Positions 45,611 to 55,496 of a stretch of 64,000 nt of DNA are shown piece after piece. The stretch is taken from assembly GCF_900109375.1 (NCBI RefSeq), contig NZ_FOAB01000003.1, positions 396,830-460,829 of the forward strand, read 5' to 3'. Every line of letters begins with the position of its first letter. Within the stretch, counting starts at the first letter, position 1. The notes below the pieces were generated by a model. It saw only the letters and a program-made list of their open reading frames with translations, had not been told where the DNA came from and did not search any database. Both the position numbers and the translations under genes were made by a program. The stretch is from Aquimarina amphilecti (GTDB lineage Bacteria; Bacteroidota; Bacteroidia; Flavobacteriales; Flavobacteriaceae).

Positions 45611-46315
45611 GTGAGAAAAATATTACAATTCTTATTTCTAATAATGTCACCGGTTTTATTTGCACAGCTACCGCAATCTTTATTAAAACCGGCCAAAAGG
45701 ATAACTACTTTTGACGAATTCGATGGTACTATATTTAAGACCATGCGATACAAAGATGCAAGTGTCATAGATGAAAAGTCTGGAACTTTTGACACAAAAC
45801 TCCGCTACAATGCCTATAGTGATGCTTTAGAGCTTAAAAAAGGTTCAGATTTATTTGAACTTTTAAAAAGTCCTACTGCCCACGCTAGGATAGATGGAGA
45901 TTATTATTATTACTGCAATTTTAAAACACAAAGAGGTCTAAAAAGGCCGGGGTATTATGTTCTTGTTGAATTAAATGAACAATATAGAATATATAAGAAA
46001 TATAACGTAAAAATTACGGAACCAGATAAAAGAGGATCTGCAAGCGGCACTGCTACTCCCGGAAAAGTTCAGATAAAAACTAAATATTTTTTAGAAGAAC
46101 GTGGAGTTATTATGGAACTTCCCATGAACAAAAAGAAAGTTTTAGCAGCTCTTAGTGATAAGGAAGAAGAGTTAAAAACTTACATGAAAAAAGAAAAAAT
46201 AAAGGTGAGAAAAGAAGAAGATCTTATACGTCTTGTTTCCAGATATAATGCACTAAAAAATATGGATGGGAATCCATCAAGAAGTCTTCTTAGCACTAGG
46301 AGTAGAAGAAATTAG
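45611..46315 (+). CDS. Secreted protein of unknown function
   Basis: A 234-residue protein starting at GTG (the only good start before the signal peptide, MSPVLFAQ). The mature part contains RITTFDEFDGTIFKTMRYKDA, YYYYCNFKTQRGL, and a Lys/Glu-rich helical C-terminus ending with SRSLLSTRSRRN. No family recognised; a similar layout occurs in hypothetical exported proteins of this phylum. It stands between the dodecin and tsaB and has its own terminator. Confidence 0.65.
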   Translation: MRKILQFLFLIMSPVLFAQLPQSLLKPAKRITTFDEFDGTIFKTMRYKDASVIDEKSGTFDTKLRYNAYSDALELKKGSDLFELLKSPTAHARIDGDYYYYCNFKTQRGLKRPGYYVLVELNEQYRIYKKYNVKITEPDKRGSASGTATPGKVQIKTKYFLEERGVIMELPMNKKKVLAALSDKEEELKTYMKKEKIKVRKEEDLIRLVSRYNALKNMDGNPSRSLLSTRSRRN

Positions 46316-46355
46316 ACGGCCTATAAGTAAATGGAATACTTTTAAATTAAACGAC

Positions 46356-46382
46356 AAAAGCTATCTTTCTAAGATGGCTTTT
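46356..46382 (+). terminator. Terminator after the 45611-46315 gene
   Basis: Stem AAAAGCTATCTT / AAGATGGCTTTT (one G-U pair) with loop TCT, before the convergent tsaB gene. Confidence 0.85.
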
Positions 46383-46425
46383 CTATTTATGAACAAAATT
46401 AGAATAATTAAAAAAAGATTTTAAT

Positions 46426-47085
46426 CTAGCCTGCGACAAAGTCTTTTAAATAATAGGGCTCGAAATAACTAACATCCTCAATATCATTTTCTAAAAACTT
46501 AGCATAACCAAGTATTCCCATCTCAATAGAAGATGGCAACTTATCTGTTATAAATATAGCATTCTTGTGATTGCAAATTTCTTCAAACTTAGCAACTCCA
46601 TTACCTATAAAGTATACTGGTTTTTTTTCTAAATATACACTAAAGGAGTCTTCTAATAATACTTCGGCCTCTATACTACGAACTTGTTCATTATCATTTG
46701 AGAAAACCGCAGAATATACCTCCATTCTTCTTGCATCTAGCATAGGAATAATAAAACTTTCTTCGGATTTTACCTGTAGTGCAAGTGATTTTAATGTGCT
46801 AACAGAAATTAAAGGAATATTAAGTCCAAAACAAAGACCTTTTGCCGCAGAAACACCAATCCTTAGACCTGTATATGAACCAGGTCCTTTACTTACTGCA
46901 ATAGCATCGAGGTTGTTTAAAGCTATACCTGCTTCCTTAATAACAATTGTTATAAACTGATGCAGACGCTCTGCGTGAGAATATTTAGTATCGTAATCTT
47001 CTTTAAAAGCGATCACTTTACCATCTTTAGACAAAGCAACAGAACAATTAGTTGTAGAAGTTTCTAAACAAAGAATATAGGCCAT
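46426..47085 (-). CDS. tsaB: TsaB, tRNA N6-threonylcarbamoyladenosine biosynthesis protein
   Basis: A 219-residue ASKHA-fold protein: MAYILCLETSTTNCSVALS, SHAERLHQFI, and AVSKGPGSYTGLRIGVSAAKGL are the family motifs. With TsaD and TsaE it helps make t6A37 in ANN-decoding tRNAs. It follows the export operon by 43 bases, so it may be its last gene. CAAAGATA at 47104-47111 (TATCTTTG on the minus strand) could also give it its own promoter. Confidence 0.95.
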   Translation of the reverse strand: MAYILCLETSTTNCSVALSKDGKVIAFKEDYDTKYSHAERLHQFITIVIKEAGIALNNLDAIAVSKGPGSYTGLRIGVSAAKGLCFGLNIPLISVSTLKSLALQVKSEESFIIPMLDARRMEVYSAVFSNDNEQVRSIEAEVLLEDSFSVYLEKKPVYFIGNGVAKFEEICNHKNAIFITDKLPSSIEMGILGYAKFLENDIEDVSYFEPYYLKDFVAG

Positions 47086-47128
47086 CTTTTAAAAAAATTT
47101 ATGCAAAGATACCCTTAATTATTATATA

Positions 47129-48415
47129 TTACTCTTCTGCTTTCTTATCCTTCTTGTCATCCTTAGAAGTTACTTTATCTCCTGTTTTTAGTGTTTTGGT
47201 CACAACATTATAAGGCCCTATAATTACATCTTCTCCAACTTCTAAACCTTCTGTAATCTCTATATTACTATCGTCTTGAATTCCTGTTTTAATCACCCGT
47301 AATTTAGCGGCTCCTCCATCTTTTACAAATACACATTCGAACTTCTCATCAGATTCCTTCAACTTTTCTTTTGTGTAAGATCTTTTCACAGTGCTAGAAG
47401 TATCACTTTTTATAACTATTGCACTAATAGGAACACCTATAACATTCTCCCTTTTATTAGTAATAACATCTACCGTTGCCGTCATCCCTGGTCTAAAAGG
47501 AGAATAACTCTCTGGTTTATCTTTTATTAAGTCTTTATAAGATTCTTCAAGAATACGAACCTTCACTTTAAAATTAGTAACCTGATCCGCACTTAATGTA
47601 CTTTCTGCAGAGTTTGCTATTTCTGTCACCAATCCTTTAAATTGTTTCTTAAGATACGCATCAACCTCAACAATAGTAGAATCACCTAAAGAAATCTTTA
47701 CAATATCATTTTCATTAACATCTACTTCAACCTCCATATTGCTTAAATTAGCAACTCTCACTATTTCTGTACCAGCCATTTGCTGTGTCCCTACCACTCG
47801 TTCTCCTAATTCTACAGATAATTTAGAAATAGTTCCACTCATAGGAGCATAAATAGTTGTTCTATTAAGATTATCTTTTGCTTCATTTACCGTAGCTTGA
47901 GAACTTTTTACACTATAAAATGCTGATTGTTTTGCTGCTTCTGCAACCTCATATGCAGAAACGGAACTATCCCATTCTGCTTTAGAAATCACTCCTTTAT
48001 TAAATAACTCTTTATTACGATCATAACTTAATTTTGCTTCTTTAAGACTAGCTTCTGCCTGTCGTAAACCTGCTCTAGTGTTTTCTAAAGCTGCCTGAGA
48101 TCGATTTAACCCTGATTGTATAATATCTGGATTAATTCTAACCAATAGGTCTCCTTTGTCTACTTGTTGTCCTTCTTTAATTGGTAAGTCAATTATTTCA
48201 CCAGAAACCTCAGAAGAAAGTTTAACTTCTACCTCTGGTTGAATTTTTCCTGTAGCAGAAACAGTTTCAATAATATCTAATTTTTCAATTGTTGATGTTT
48301 CTACTTCTTTTAAGTTTCCGTCTTTACCAAACAATCCTGCCTTTTTACCAAAGACGAGTCCTACAACTAAAACGACAACAATTATTAATATGATTAGTAA
48401 AGTTTTTCTACTCAT
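47129..48415 (-). CDS. Periplasmic adaptor (MacA/HlyD family), second copy
   Basis: A 428-residue membrane-fusion protein: one N-terminal transmembrane helix (LLIILIIVVVLVVGLVFG), lipoyl-like half (VSGEIIDLPIKEGQQVDKGDLLVRI), a helical hairpin (about 75-165), and beta-barrel domains (GERVVGTQQMAGTEIVRVANL). The C-terminus is a Lys/Asp-rich tail. It links an inner-membrane transporter to TolC. It lies downstream of tolC in the ABC export operon, which already has another adaptor upstream. Confidence 0.9.
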   Translation of the reverse strand: MSRKTLLIILIIVVVLVVGLVFGKKAGLFGKDGNLKEVETSTIEKLDIIETVSATGKIQPEVEVKLSSEVSGEIIDLPIKEGQQVDKGDLLVRINPDIIQSGLNRSQAALENTRAGLRQAEASLKEAKLSYDRNKELFNKGVISKAEWDSSVSAYEVAEAAKQSAFYSVKSSQATVNEAKDNLNRTTIYAPMSGTISKLSVELGERVVGTQQMAGTEIVRVANLSNMEVEVDVNENDIVKISLGDSTIVEVDAYLKKQFKGLVTEIANSAESTLSADQVTNFKVKVRILEESYKDLIKDKPESYSPFRPGMTATVDVITNKRENVIGVPISAIVIKSDTSSTVKRSYTKEKLKESDEKFECVFVKDGGAAKLRVIKTGIQDDSNIEITEGLEVGEDVIIGPYNVVTKTLKTGDKVTSKDDKKDKKAEE

Positions 48416-48492
48416 GGCTTACTTTAAAAAATTAATTCTATTGGATGAAATTACAATCTTTTGGGTAACAGCCCAAATAGACCGTTATTTAT

Positions 48493-49944
48493 TTACAACT
48501 TAATGTCCGCTATTTTTATTCCAAAATAAAGTTCTAACACTTTGATTTTAAAAATATAATCAAATTTTGCTTGTACCTCATTACTTTGAGCATTTTCTAA
48601 TCTAAACTTTGATTGACTAAAATCAAATGCATTAGTTCTCCCTACATCATATCGGTCTTTAGCATACTCATATGCTCTTTCTTGAGCTTTTACTGCAACT
48701 AATGAAGCTTCATACGCTTCTGCAGAACCTTTAGCATCTAAATAAGCTTGATATACATTACTATCTAGATCTAACTCAGCTTGCTCTAATTGAAAAGCTG
48801 TTCGCTTCACATTTATTTTATTTCTTTTCACATTATTCCTTGTAGCGAAACCATTAAAAACAGGAACAGAAAGAGATAACCCATAAGAAAGTGCATCATT
48901 CTGATATAACTGTTTTATAAAAGGTGTTGGACCAGCTTCTCTAATAAGGAAATTAGGACTGTTTTGAAAAACTGCATCTCCCGAATTACCAACAAATCCA
49001 ATTTCTTGAACACTTATTGGGTTATCAGGATCAATCCCTCCATTAACGAATGTATTATTACCAACCTCACTTGTATTATATCCAAAAGAACCACTTAATG
49101 TTGGGTAATAAGCTCCCCTAGCTATTTGCAAATCTTTTTCTGCAATTAATTTATTCTGTTCTGCTATTTGAACTTCATATCTAGCCTCTCTAGCACTAGA
49201 TCTAATTTCTTCAATTGGCTTATTTAATATAGAAGCTGATGGAATCAGATATTCTTGTTCTGCAATATCAAACTTCTCATAATCTTTAATTAACAATGTT
49301 TGAGCTAATCCAACACGAGCGATTAAAACAGCGTTTTCAGCCTGTACAATACGTGTTAATTCATCCGCAGAAGTAGCTTCTATTTCTAATAAATCTCCTT
49401 GTGGTAATACCCCAGCATCAACAAGGTCTTTAGTCCTTTTAAGTTGTTCTAAAGTAATATCGTGTTGCTTCTCTATTACTTTTAATGATTCTTTATTTAA
49501 AAGTACTTGCAAATAACTATTAGCGACAAAAAGTGCAATATCATCCTTTGACTTCCCTAGATTATATTGACTAAGTAATTTGTTCAACTTTGCTCTCTGG
49601 AATTGTTTTACATTTCGTAAACCGTCAAATAAAGTGATCCCTACATTAAGCCCATAAGAAGAACTTCTAAAAGTCTGAGTACTATTGGTATTTGTAATTG
49701 GATCCGTTGCTAAACCTGATCTCCAGAAATTAGAAATAGAACCATTTAAGGAAGGTAAGAAATTACCTAAGGCATCGCTTTTATCGATAGCTGCATTTTC
49801 TACATTAAGTGCAGATTGTTTAATCGTAATATTATTCTCTAAAGCATATTCTACGCACTCTCGTAATGTCCACTTTTTATCTTGCGCTTGCGCAGTGATC
49901 ATCCCAAGAAGGATACAGCAAATAATTGAAATTTTAACTTTCAT
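48493..49944 (-). CDS. TolC-family outer-membrane efflux protein
   Basis: A 483-residue protein with signal peptide (MITAQAQ) and two repeated TolC units of long helices: WTLRECVEYALENNITIKQS, DKSDALGNFLPSLNGSISN, and in the second half RGAYYPTLSGSFGYNTSE. Forms the outer-membrane tunnel for the tripartite exporter encoded around it. It sits between the two adaptor genes on the same strand. Confidence 0.92.
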   Translation of the reverse strand: MKVKISIICCILLGMITAQAQDKKWTLRECVEYALENNITIKQSALNVENAAIDKSDALGNFLPSLNGSISNFWRSGLATDPITNTNSTQTFRSSSYGLNVGITLFDGLRNVKQFQRAKLNKLLSQYNLGKSKDDIALFVANSYLQVLLNKESLKVIEKQHDITLEQLKRTKDLVDAGVLPQGDLLEIEATSADELTRIVQAENAVLIARVGLAQTLLIKDYEKFDIAEQEYLIPSASILNKPIEEIRSSAREARYEVQIAEQNKLIAEKDLQIARGAYYPTLSGSFGYNTSEVGNNTFVNGGIDPDNPISVQEIGFVGNSGDAVFQNSPNFLIREAGPTPFIKQLYQNDALSYGLSLSVPVFNGFATRNNVKRNKINVKRTAFQLEQAELDLDSNVYQAYLDAKGSAEAYEASLVAVKAQERAYEYAKDRYDVGRTNAFDFSQSKFRLENAQSNEVQAKFDYIFKIKVLELYFGIKIADIKL

Positions 49945-50069
49945 CCGTTTTTCTTTATTTTAAGAGGTCAGAATGGAAGCTCACTAAAACAACAAAGTTT
50001 TATAGTTCACTTCACAATACCTATTTGTATACTATTGATTATTATTGTTACACTTTTTGTTAAAAAAAA

Positions 50070-51182
50070 TTAATTTCCAAATTCTGGTTTCTTAATTTGA
50101 TTCCAAACCTTGATCTTATCTTCTTTATCAATTCCACTTTTTACTTCTACATTAATCCCATCACTAACACCTAATTCTACATCTCTATTTTCGAACTCTT
50201 GTTCTCCTACAGCTACCTCTACAAAAGGCTTTTGAGTTTTAGGGTCATATTGGATAAGTGATTCCTTTAAAGCCATCACACTATCTACTTTTGCTAAAAT
50301 TATGGATGCATTAGCACTTAATCCAGCTCTTATAAAAGTTGTATCTTTTTTATTTAAGGTTCCTTTTATTTCAAATTGGATTGCTCCATTTTCTTCTTTC
50401 CCTTTAGGTGCAATATAATCTAAAACTGCATCAAACTTTTTATTCTCTATTGCTCCAACCGTAATTTCTAAAGGTAAATTTTCCTTTATTTTTCCAACTT
50501 CACTTTCGTCTACATTACCTTCAAAAATCATTTGCCCTACATCAGCTACAGCTGCAATAGTAGTTCCATCGTTAAAATTATTAGATTCTATTACCTGATT
50601 TCCCTGCTTAACCGGAACTTCTAATACCATTCCTGTAACTGTAGAACGAATTAATGTATTTGCTGCACTTCCTAAACCTCTTGTTGTTCCTGTTCTTACA
50701 ATTTGGTAATTCTGTTGAGCAGCTTCATAGTTCTGTTTTGATTGCTTGTAAGTAACATCAGCTCCATCAAATTCATTTGCTGATATCACTCCTTTATCAA
50801 ATAGTTCTTTTTGACGATTAAAAACCCTTTCTTGATTGTCTAGATCTATTTTTGCAGTTTGAACAGCATTTTTAGCGCTCTGCAAGGAAGACACATTAGG
50901 AATTACTCTAATCTTAGCAATCAAATCTCCTGAATTAATTTGATCACCAGCCTCTATATATATTTCTTCAATGATTCCAGAAATATTAGGTTTTATTAAA
51001 ACCTCTTCTTTAGGCACTATGCTACCCGTTGCAACCGTTTTTTTTATGATTGTTTCTGTAGTACTCTGCTCTGTTTTATAAGTAACAGGATCTTCTTGGT
51101 TTTTTTGATATAAATAATACAAGGCTCCTCCGAATATAACTACAATGAGAAGCAAAATAATGACAGTGATTGTTTTTTTCAT
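50070..51182 (-). CDS. Periplasmic adaptor (MacA/HlyD family), first copy
   Basis: A 370-residue membrane-fusion protein with an N-terminal transmembrane helix (ITVIILLLIVVIFGGALYYLY), lipoyl-like ISGIIEEIYIEAGDQINSGDLIAKI, a helical hairpin (about 85-145) and a beta-barrel domain. It follows the permease gene by 57 bases. Its C-terminus (DKIKVWNQIKKPEFGN) lacks the basic-acidic tail of the second adaptor. Confidence 0.9.
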   Translation of the reverse strand: MKKTITVIILLLIVVIFGGALYYLYQKNQEDPVTYKTEQSTTETIIKKTVATGSIVPKEEVLIKPNISGIIEEIYIEAGDQINSGDLIAKIRVIPNVSSLQSAKNAVQTAKIDLDNQERVFNRQKELFDKGVISANEFDGADVTYKQSKQNYEAAQQNYQIVRTGTTRGLGSAANTLIRSTVTGMVLEVPVKQGNQVIESNNFNDGTTIAAVADVGQMIFEGNVDESEVGKIKENLPLEITVGAIENKKFDAVLDYIAPKGKEENGAIQFEIKGTLNKKDTTFIRAGLSANASIILAKVDSVMALKESLIQYDPKTQKPFVEVAVGEQEFENRDVELGVSDGINVEVKSGIDKEDKIKVWNQIKKPEFGN

Positions 51183-51239
51183 TTTCAGTATTTATTGATT
51201 TCTTTACTTTTGTAACAGTAAATTTGATTGATTTTACAC

Positions 51240-52505
51240 TTAATCTGCTCTTAAAGCATCTATTGGTTTAGTTCTTATAGCTACTTGAGCTGGTATTAAA
51301 CCGGCTAAAAGTCCACTAGAAATTAAAATTAACAAAGCTACAAAAACCACAGTAAGGTCCACACTAGGATTAGCAAACATGGTTTCATCACTTGCAGGCA
51401 TTCCTTCTAACAGTTTATTTACCAAAAATATAACACCTGTAGAAACAGCAATACCCGTCATTCCAGATATGATTGTTAAAAAAATTGATTCTAATAATAT
51501 TTGCCCTCGCACTGACCAAGGAGAAGCCCCTAGTGCTCTACGAATACCTATTTCTTTAGTCCTTTCTTTTACTACAATAAGCATAATATTACTAATTCCA
51601 ATAATACCAGATAACAACACTAAGGTTCCGACAAAATATGCTACCCCCCTAAGCGCTATAAAAAGCCCATTAATTTTGCTGAATTCTTCATACAAATCAA
51701 AATTTCCAACTGCTCGATTATCTTCTGGGTGAATTGTATGATTGGTTTTTACAACATCAATAATGCTTTTTTTAAGATTTGTAATTGAATTATCATCCTC
51801 CGCAGTAATTGCCATCCAACCGACATTATCTGCACGATTAAATGCTTGTGAAAAAGAAGTAAACGGAACAAATATCTCTTTTTGACCTTGCTCTCGGTCG
51901 CCATTATTGGATTTTTTCATGTAAGTGCCAATAACCATAAAACTTACTCCTTGTATTTTTATATACTCTCCTATTGGCTCTTCCCCAAATTTAAATAGCT
52001 CTTTCTTCACCCCTTCTCCAATTACCGCTACTTTTCGATTATTATCTATATCACCATAGTTAATAAATCTCCCAGAAGTTATTGTTATTGGATCTTGATT
52101 AATTATTTCTGGATAATCACCATATACATTGAATGCACCTGCATTTAGACCTCTAATAACATTGTTTGTTCCCCCAAAACCTCCTAATTGGTTTCGTGGT
52201 GATATATACCTTAATCCAGGAACTTTCTCTCTAATAGAACTAACATCTCCTATCTTAAAATTATATCTTCTTCCTTTTGGCAATCCTTTGTAAGGTTTAG
52301 AAGCTACTTGAGTCCACATAAACATGGTATTAGTAGCTATATCGCCAAAACCACGCTTAACACCATTTTCCAAACCTTTACCTGCTGCTAATAAAATAAC
52401 AAGTATAAAAATACCCCAAAACACTCCAAAAGCGGTAAGTAAAGTTCTAAACCAATTAGCAGTAAGTGCCTCTATAATTTCATTCCATCGATCTCTGTTA
52501 AACAT
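51240..52505 (-). CDS. MacB-like ABC transporter permease, second copy
   Basis: A 421-residue permease with the MacB/FtsX layout: one N-terminal transmembrane segment (TAFGVFWGIFILVILLAAG), a large periplasmic domain (about 45-285), and three C-terminal segments. Family motif ERTKEIGIRRALGASPWSVRGQ is clear. It begins one base after the preceding permease gene ends. Without its own ATPase domain, it must share the ATPase encoded at 53747. Confidence 0.92.
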   Translation of the reverse strand: MFNRDRWNEIIEALTANWFRTLLTAFGVFWGIFILVILLAAGKGLENGVKRGFGDIATNTMFMWTQVASKPYKGLPKGRRYNFKIGDVSSIREKVPGLRYISPRNQLGGFGGTNNVIRGLNAGAFNVYGDYPEIINQDPITITSGRFINYGDIDNNRKVAVIGEGVKKELFKFGEEPIGEYIKIQGVSFMVIGTYMKKSNNGDREQGQKEIFVPFTSFSQAFNRADNVGWMAITAEDDNSITNLKKSIIDVVKTNHTIHPEDNRAVGNFDLYEEFSKINGLFIALRGVAYFVGTLVLLSGIIGISNIMLIVVKERTKEIGIRRALGASPWSVRGQILLESIFLTIISGMTGIAVSTGVIFLVNKLLEGMPASDETMFANPSVDLTVVFVALLILISSGLLAGLIPAQVAIRTKPIDALRAD

Positions 52506-52506
52506 A

Positions 52507-53754
52507 TTATTCGTCTCTAAGTGCTACAATAGGTTTAATTTTTGCTGCTCTCCAAGCCGGAAAAAAACCTGCAATTGCTCCTGCAAAAATCAATATAAAT
52601 ACGGTCGTCAAAGCGACATTAAAATTCACTGACGGACTAGATATAAAATCAGTTTTAATCATTGGTCCTAATAATTCTAACAAGATCAATCCAAAAATTA
52701 ATCCGGTAAAGCCTGCAATTGCAGTTACAAATATTGCTTCGTGTAAGATCATACCTATTATTGAAGAAGGCATTGCTCCAATTGCTTTACGAATACCAAT
52801 TTCTTTGGTTCGCTCTTTAACAATGATAAGCATGATATTACTTACACCTACTACTCCCGCGATAATCGTACATACTCCTACCCACCAAAAGAAAGCTTTA
52901 ATCATAAAAATCAAGCTATAGAACCTTTTTGCCTGTTCTAAAGAATTACCTATCCCAATAGCTCTCTCATCCGTTGGAGCTATTATGTGTTTGTTTTTCA
53001 AATAAGTAGTTATTGCCGCAACGAACTCTTCTGACTTAGCAACTGCCGTTTCGAAATCTTTTTCAGGTTTTAGGGTGTAAGACAGGTTATTAATGTTCTG
53101 CCCTCTATTAAAGACTTGTTGAGCGGTTGTGGATGGAACAGAAACTTGTTCTTCTTCTCGCTCACCTCCTTTATCAATATAAACCCCAACTACTTTAAAA
53201 GGAATATCATTAAGCTTTATATATTTCCCTATTGGATCTTCGTCATTTTTGAACAAAGCTTCTTTTACTTTGTTACCAATGGCTACAATTTTACCTTTTT
53301 CATTAATATCTTGTTGATTAATGAATCTACCAGAAACCATTGATTGGTTTTCTATAAATTGAAAACCAGGAAAAATTCCTTCTATTCTATAATTTCCAGA
53401 TTCCTTTTTATAAGAAATAACTGAATTCCATATTCTAACTCTAGAAGATTCATATTCTATAACATCTTCATTGGTTTTATGAATAAAATCAAAATCCTCA
53501 TTAGTCATACTAAAAAACCTCCCTGGATTTAAACCTTTATACTCAACAGAAGTTGGTCTTGTCCAAACCCAAATACTATTAGATGCATCTCCCTCAAACT
53601 CTTGTGAAATTCCGTTTTGCATACCTTGACCTACTCCAAGAAGAATTACTAGGATGAATATTCCTGAAGCAACAGAAAGTCCCGTCAAAAAAGTACGCAG
53701 TTTATTCTTAGCAATTGTATCAAATATTTCTTGCCAACGCTCTATATTAAACAT
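52507..53754 (-). CDS. MacB-like ABC transporter permease, first copy
   Basis: A 415-residue paralogue of the next gene, with the same topology and motif ERTKEIGIRKAIGAMPSSIIG. The periplasmic domain contains the MacB-type HTIHP-like variable face (KHIIAPTDERAIG). It overlaps the ATPase gene by eight bases, showing translational coupling. The two permeases could form a heterodimer. Confidence 0.92.
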   Translation of the reverse strand: MFNIERWQEIFDTIAKNKLRTFLTGLSVASGIFILVILLGVGQGMQNGISQEFEGDASNSIWVWTRPTSVEYKGLNPGRFFSMTNEDFDFIHKTNEDVIEYESSRVRIWNSVISYKKESGNYRIEGIFPGFQFIENQSMVSGRFINQQDINEKGKIVAIGNKVKEALFKNDEDPIGKYIKLNDIPFKVVGVYIDKGGEREEEQVSVPSTTAQQVFNRGQNINNLSYTLKPEKDFETAVAKSEEFVAAITTYLKNKHIIAPTDERAIGIGNSLEQAKRFYSLIFMIKAFFWWVGVCTIIAGVVGVSNIMLIIVKERTKEIGIRKAIGAMPSSIIGMILHEAIFVTAIAGFTGLIFGLILLELLGPMIKTDFISSPSVNFNVALTTVFILIFAGAIAGFFPAWRAAKIKPIVALRDE

Positions 53755-54448
53755 ATGAATTTGCTCTTACTTGTTCTACTATTCCATCATCAATGATAAG
53801 ACCATCTTTAAGATTAACGATACGCTTACTCATATGAGCTATATCCTCTTCATGTGTTACAATCAGAATGGTTTTTCCTTCATCATTAATACCTTGAATC
53901 AATTCCATTACCTCATAAGAGGTTTTTGTATCAAGGGCACCAGTGGGCTCATCTGCTAATAAAACTTTTGGTTCTGAGGCAAGAGCTCTCGCAATTGCCA
54001 CACGTTGTTTTTGTCCTCCTGATAATTCATTAGGAAGGTGGGTGGCCCAATCTGCTAAACCAACTTTTTCCAAATAGTGAAGTGCTTTATCTGTTCTTTC
54101 TTTTCTTTTAATGCCTTGATAATACAATGGCATTGCTACATTATCTAGTGCATTTTTATAATTAATAAGATTGAATGATTGAAATATAAACCCTAAGAAC
54201 TTATTTCTATACCTAGCTGCTATTTTTTCATTCAAATCTTTAATCGGTATGTTATCCAAAAAATAACTCCCAGTATCTGCTTCATCTAACATTCCAAGAA
54301 TATTAAGCAATGTAGATTTTCCGGAACCCGAAGATCCCATAATAGCTACAAGCTCACCTTCTTTAACGTTGAAATTAATTCCTTTTAGGACATGAAGGGA
54401 ATTGCTTCCCATTTGGTAAGATTTATGCAAGTCTTTGATTTCAATCAT
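53747..54448 (-). CDS. ABC transporter ATP-binding protein (MacB/LolD type)
   Basis: A 233-residue ATPase: Walker A GSSGSGKST (38-46), Q-loop FIFQSFNLI, signature LSGGQKQRVAIARALA, Walker B VLLADEPTGALD and the switch His in LIVTHEED. First gene of the export operon. It powers the two permeases encoded next. Confidence 0.94.
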   Translation of the reverse strand: MIEIKDLHKSYQMGSNSLHVLKGINFNVKEGELVAIMGSSGSGKSTLLNILGMLDEADTGSYFLDNIPIKDLNEKIAARYRNKFLGFIFQSFNLINYKNALDNVAMPLYYQGIKRKERTDKALHYLEKVGLADWATHLPNELSGGQKQRVAIARALASEPKVLLADEPTGALDTKTSYEVMELIQGINDEGKTILIVTHEEDIAHMSKRIVNLKDGLIIDDGIVEQVRANSYV

Positions 54449-54681
54449 AACACAAGATTAAAATTTATTAGACACCTAATTGGTATCCCTGTTTTTTTTA
54501 ACAAGACTTACACTGTATCGTGTAATAAATTCTAGTAGATCAATTTCTAGTTTCCCCTTAGAAATAAATTTAATTGGTTAGTGTAGTCTTATATCATAAG
54601 ACTTCTCCTACATCACATTCGTTACACTTCTATATGTTATGAATATGTTAAAGATTTAAAATCACGAAAATGATTAGGATA

Positions 54682-54906
54682 TTAGACTTTAGCAGGCTTT
54701 TTTTTATTTCGATATATAAAGTATCCTACGACCCCAATAAGTACATAAGGGACAATCATTAAATATACGATTCCATTATTAATTCCTTTGGCTGTTTTTT
54801 GCCCTTCTTCACTTTCTAAGACCGCTCGACACATAGCACATTGAGCATCAACTGGGATTGCAAAGAATAGTAACAAAATTGATATGTAGAATATTTTTGT
54901 TTTCAT
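54682..54906 (-). CDS. Small CxxC membrane protein
   Basis: A 74-residue protein: signal peptide (IPVDAQ), CAMC motif at about 23-26, then one transmembrane helix (YLMIVPYVLIGVVGYFIY) and a basic tail. No named family was assigned. Its place at the end of the oxidase assembly cluster and its exposed CxxC suggest a copper or thiol role, which is inference. A gap of 44 bases separates it from the DUF420 gene. Confidence 0.72.
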   Translation of the reverse strand: MKTKIFYISILLLFFAIPVDAQCAMCRAVLESEEGQKTAKGINNGIVYLMIVPYVLIGVVGYFIYRNKKKPAKV

Positions 54907-54950
54907 TTTTGTATTCTAGTCTACCTTAACAACAAACTAGATTTTTAACA

Positions 54951-55496
54951 TTAATTATAATACGGCGAAATCATCAAGTAAACTATTACTCCTGTTATTG
55001 CAACATATAACCATATAGGAAAGGTGATTTTTGCAATTTTCCGATGTCTATCAAAACTTTTTGCCAAAGCTCTAACATATGTAATCAAAACAAATGGGAT
55101 CACAATAATGGATAAAACTATATGTGTTATTAATATGAAATAGTACACATACCTTATCGCTCCTTCTCCTCCAAACTTCGTAGAATCACTTGTCATATGA
55201 TAAGCAATATACATCACTAAAAACATTACCGAACAGGTAATAGCAAATTTCATTAAGTTCTCGTGTAGTTGTAACTTCTTATTCTTAACAGCCCAAAGCG
55301 CTGCCATAAGAACAACAGCCGTTAATCCATTAATACTTGCATAAATTGGTGGTAAAAAAGTAAGTGGTTCAACATCATAACCCAATTTGCGTAAGTTCAC
55401 ACCAAACAACGCAGCTACAGCTATTGGTATTACAATCGATAAGATAACAATCCACTTATTATATTTCTTTTCTACCTCAGAAGTACTTTTATTCAT
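54951..55496 (-). CDS. DUF420 membrane protein (oxidase-assembly associated)
   Basis: A 181-residue protein with five hydrophobic segments and conserved histidines (AYHMTSDST, ILITHIVLSIIVIPFVL, FDRHRKIAKITFPIWLYVAITGVIVYLM), matching DUF420, often found with cytochrome oxidase genes (related to CtaM). Its start overlaps the SCO gene by eight bases, so the two are coupled. Function not proven. Confidence 0.85.
   Translation of the reverse strand: MNKSTSEVEKKYNKWIVILSIVIPIAVAALFGVNLRKLGYDVEPLTFLPPIYASINGLTAVVLMAALWAVKNKKLQLHENLMKFAITCSVMFLVMYIAYHMTSDSTKFGGEGAIRYVYYFILITHIVLSIIVIPFVLITYVRALAKSFDRHRKIAKITFPIWLYVAITGVIVYLMISPYYN

Noticed and set aside
46571-46960. Plus-strand 129-residue frame inside tsaB
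   Set aside because: Antisense to a clear core gene, with no independent support.
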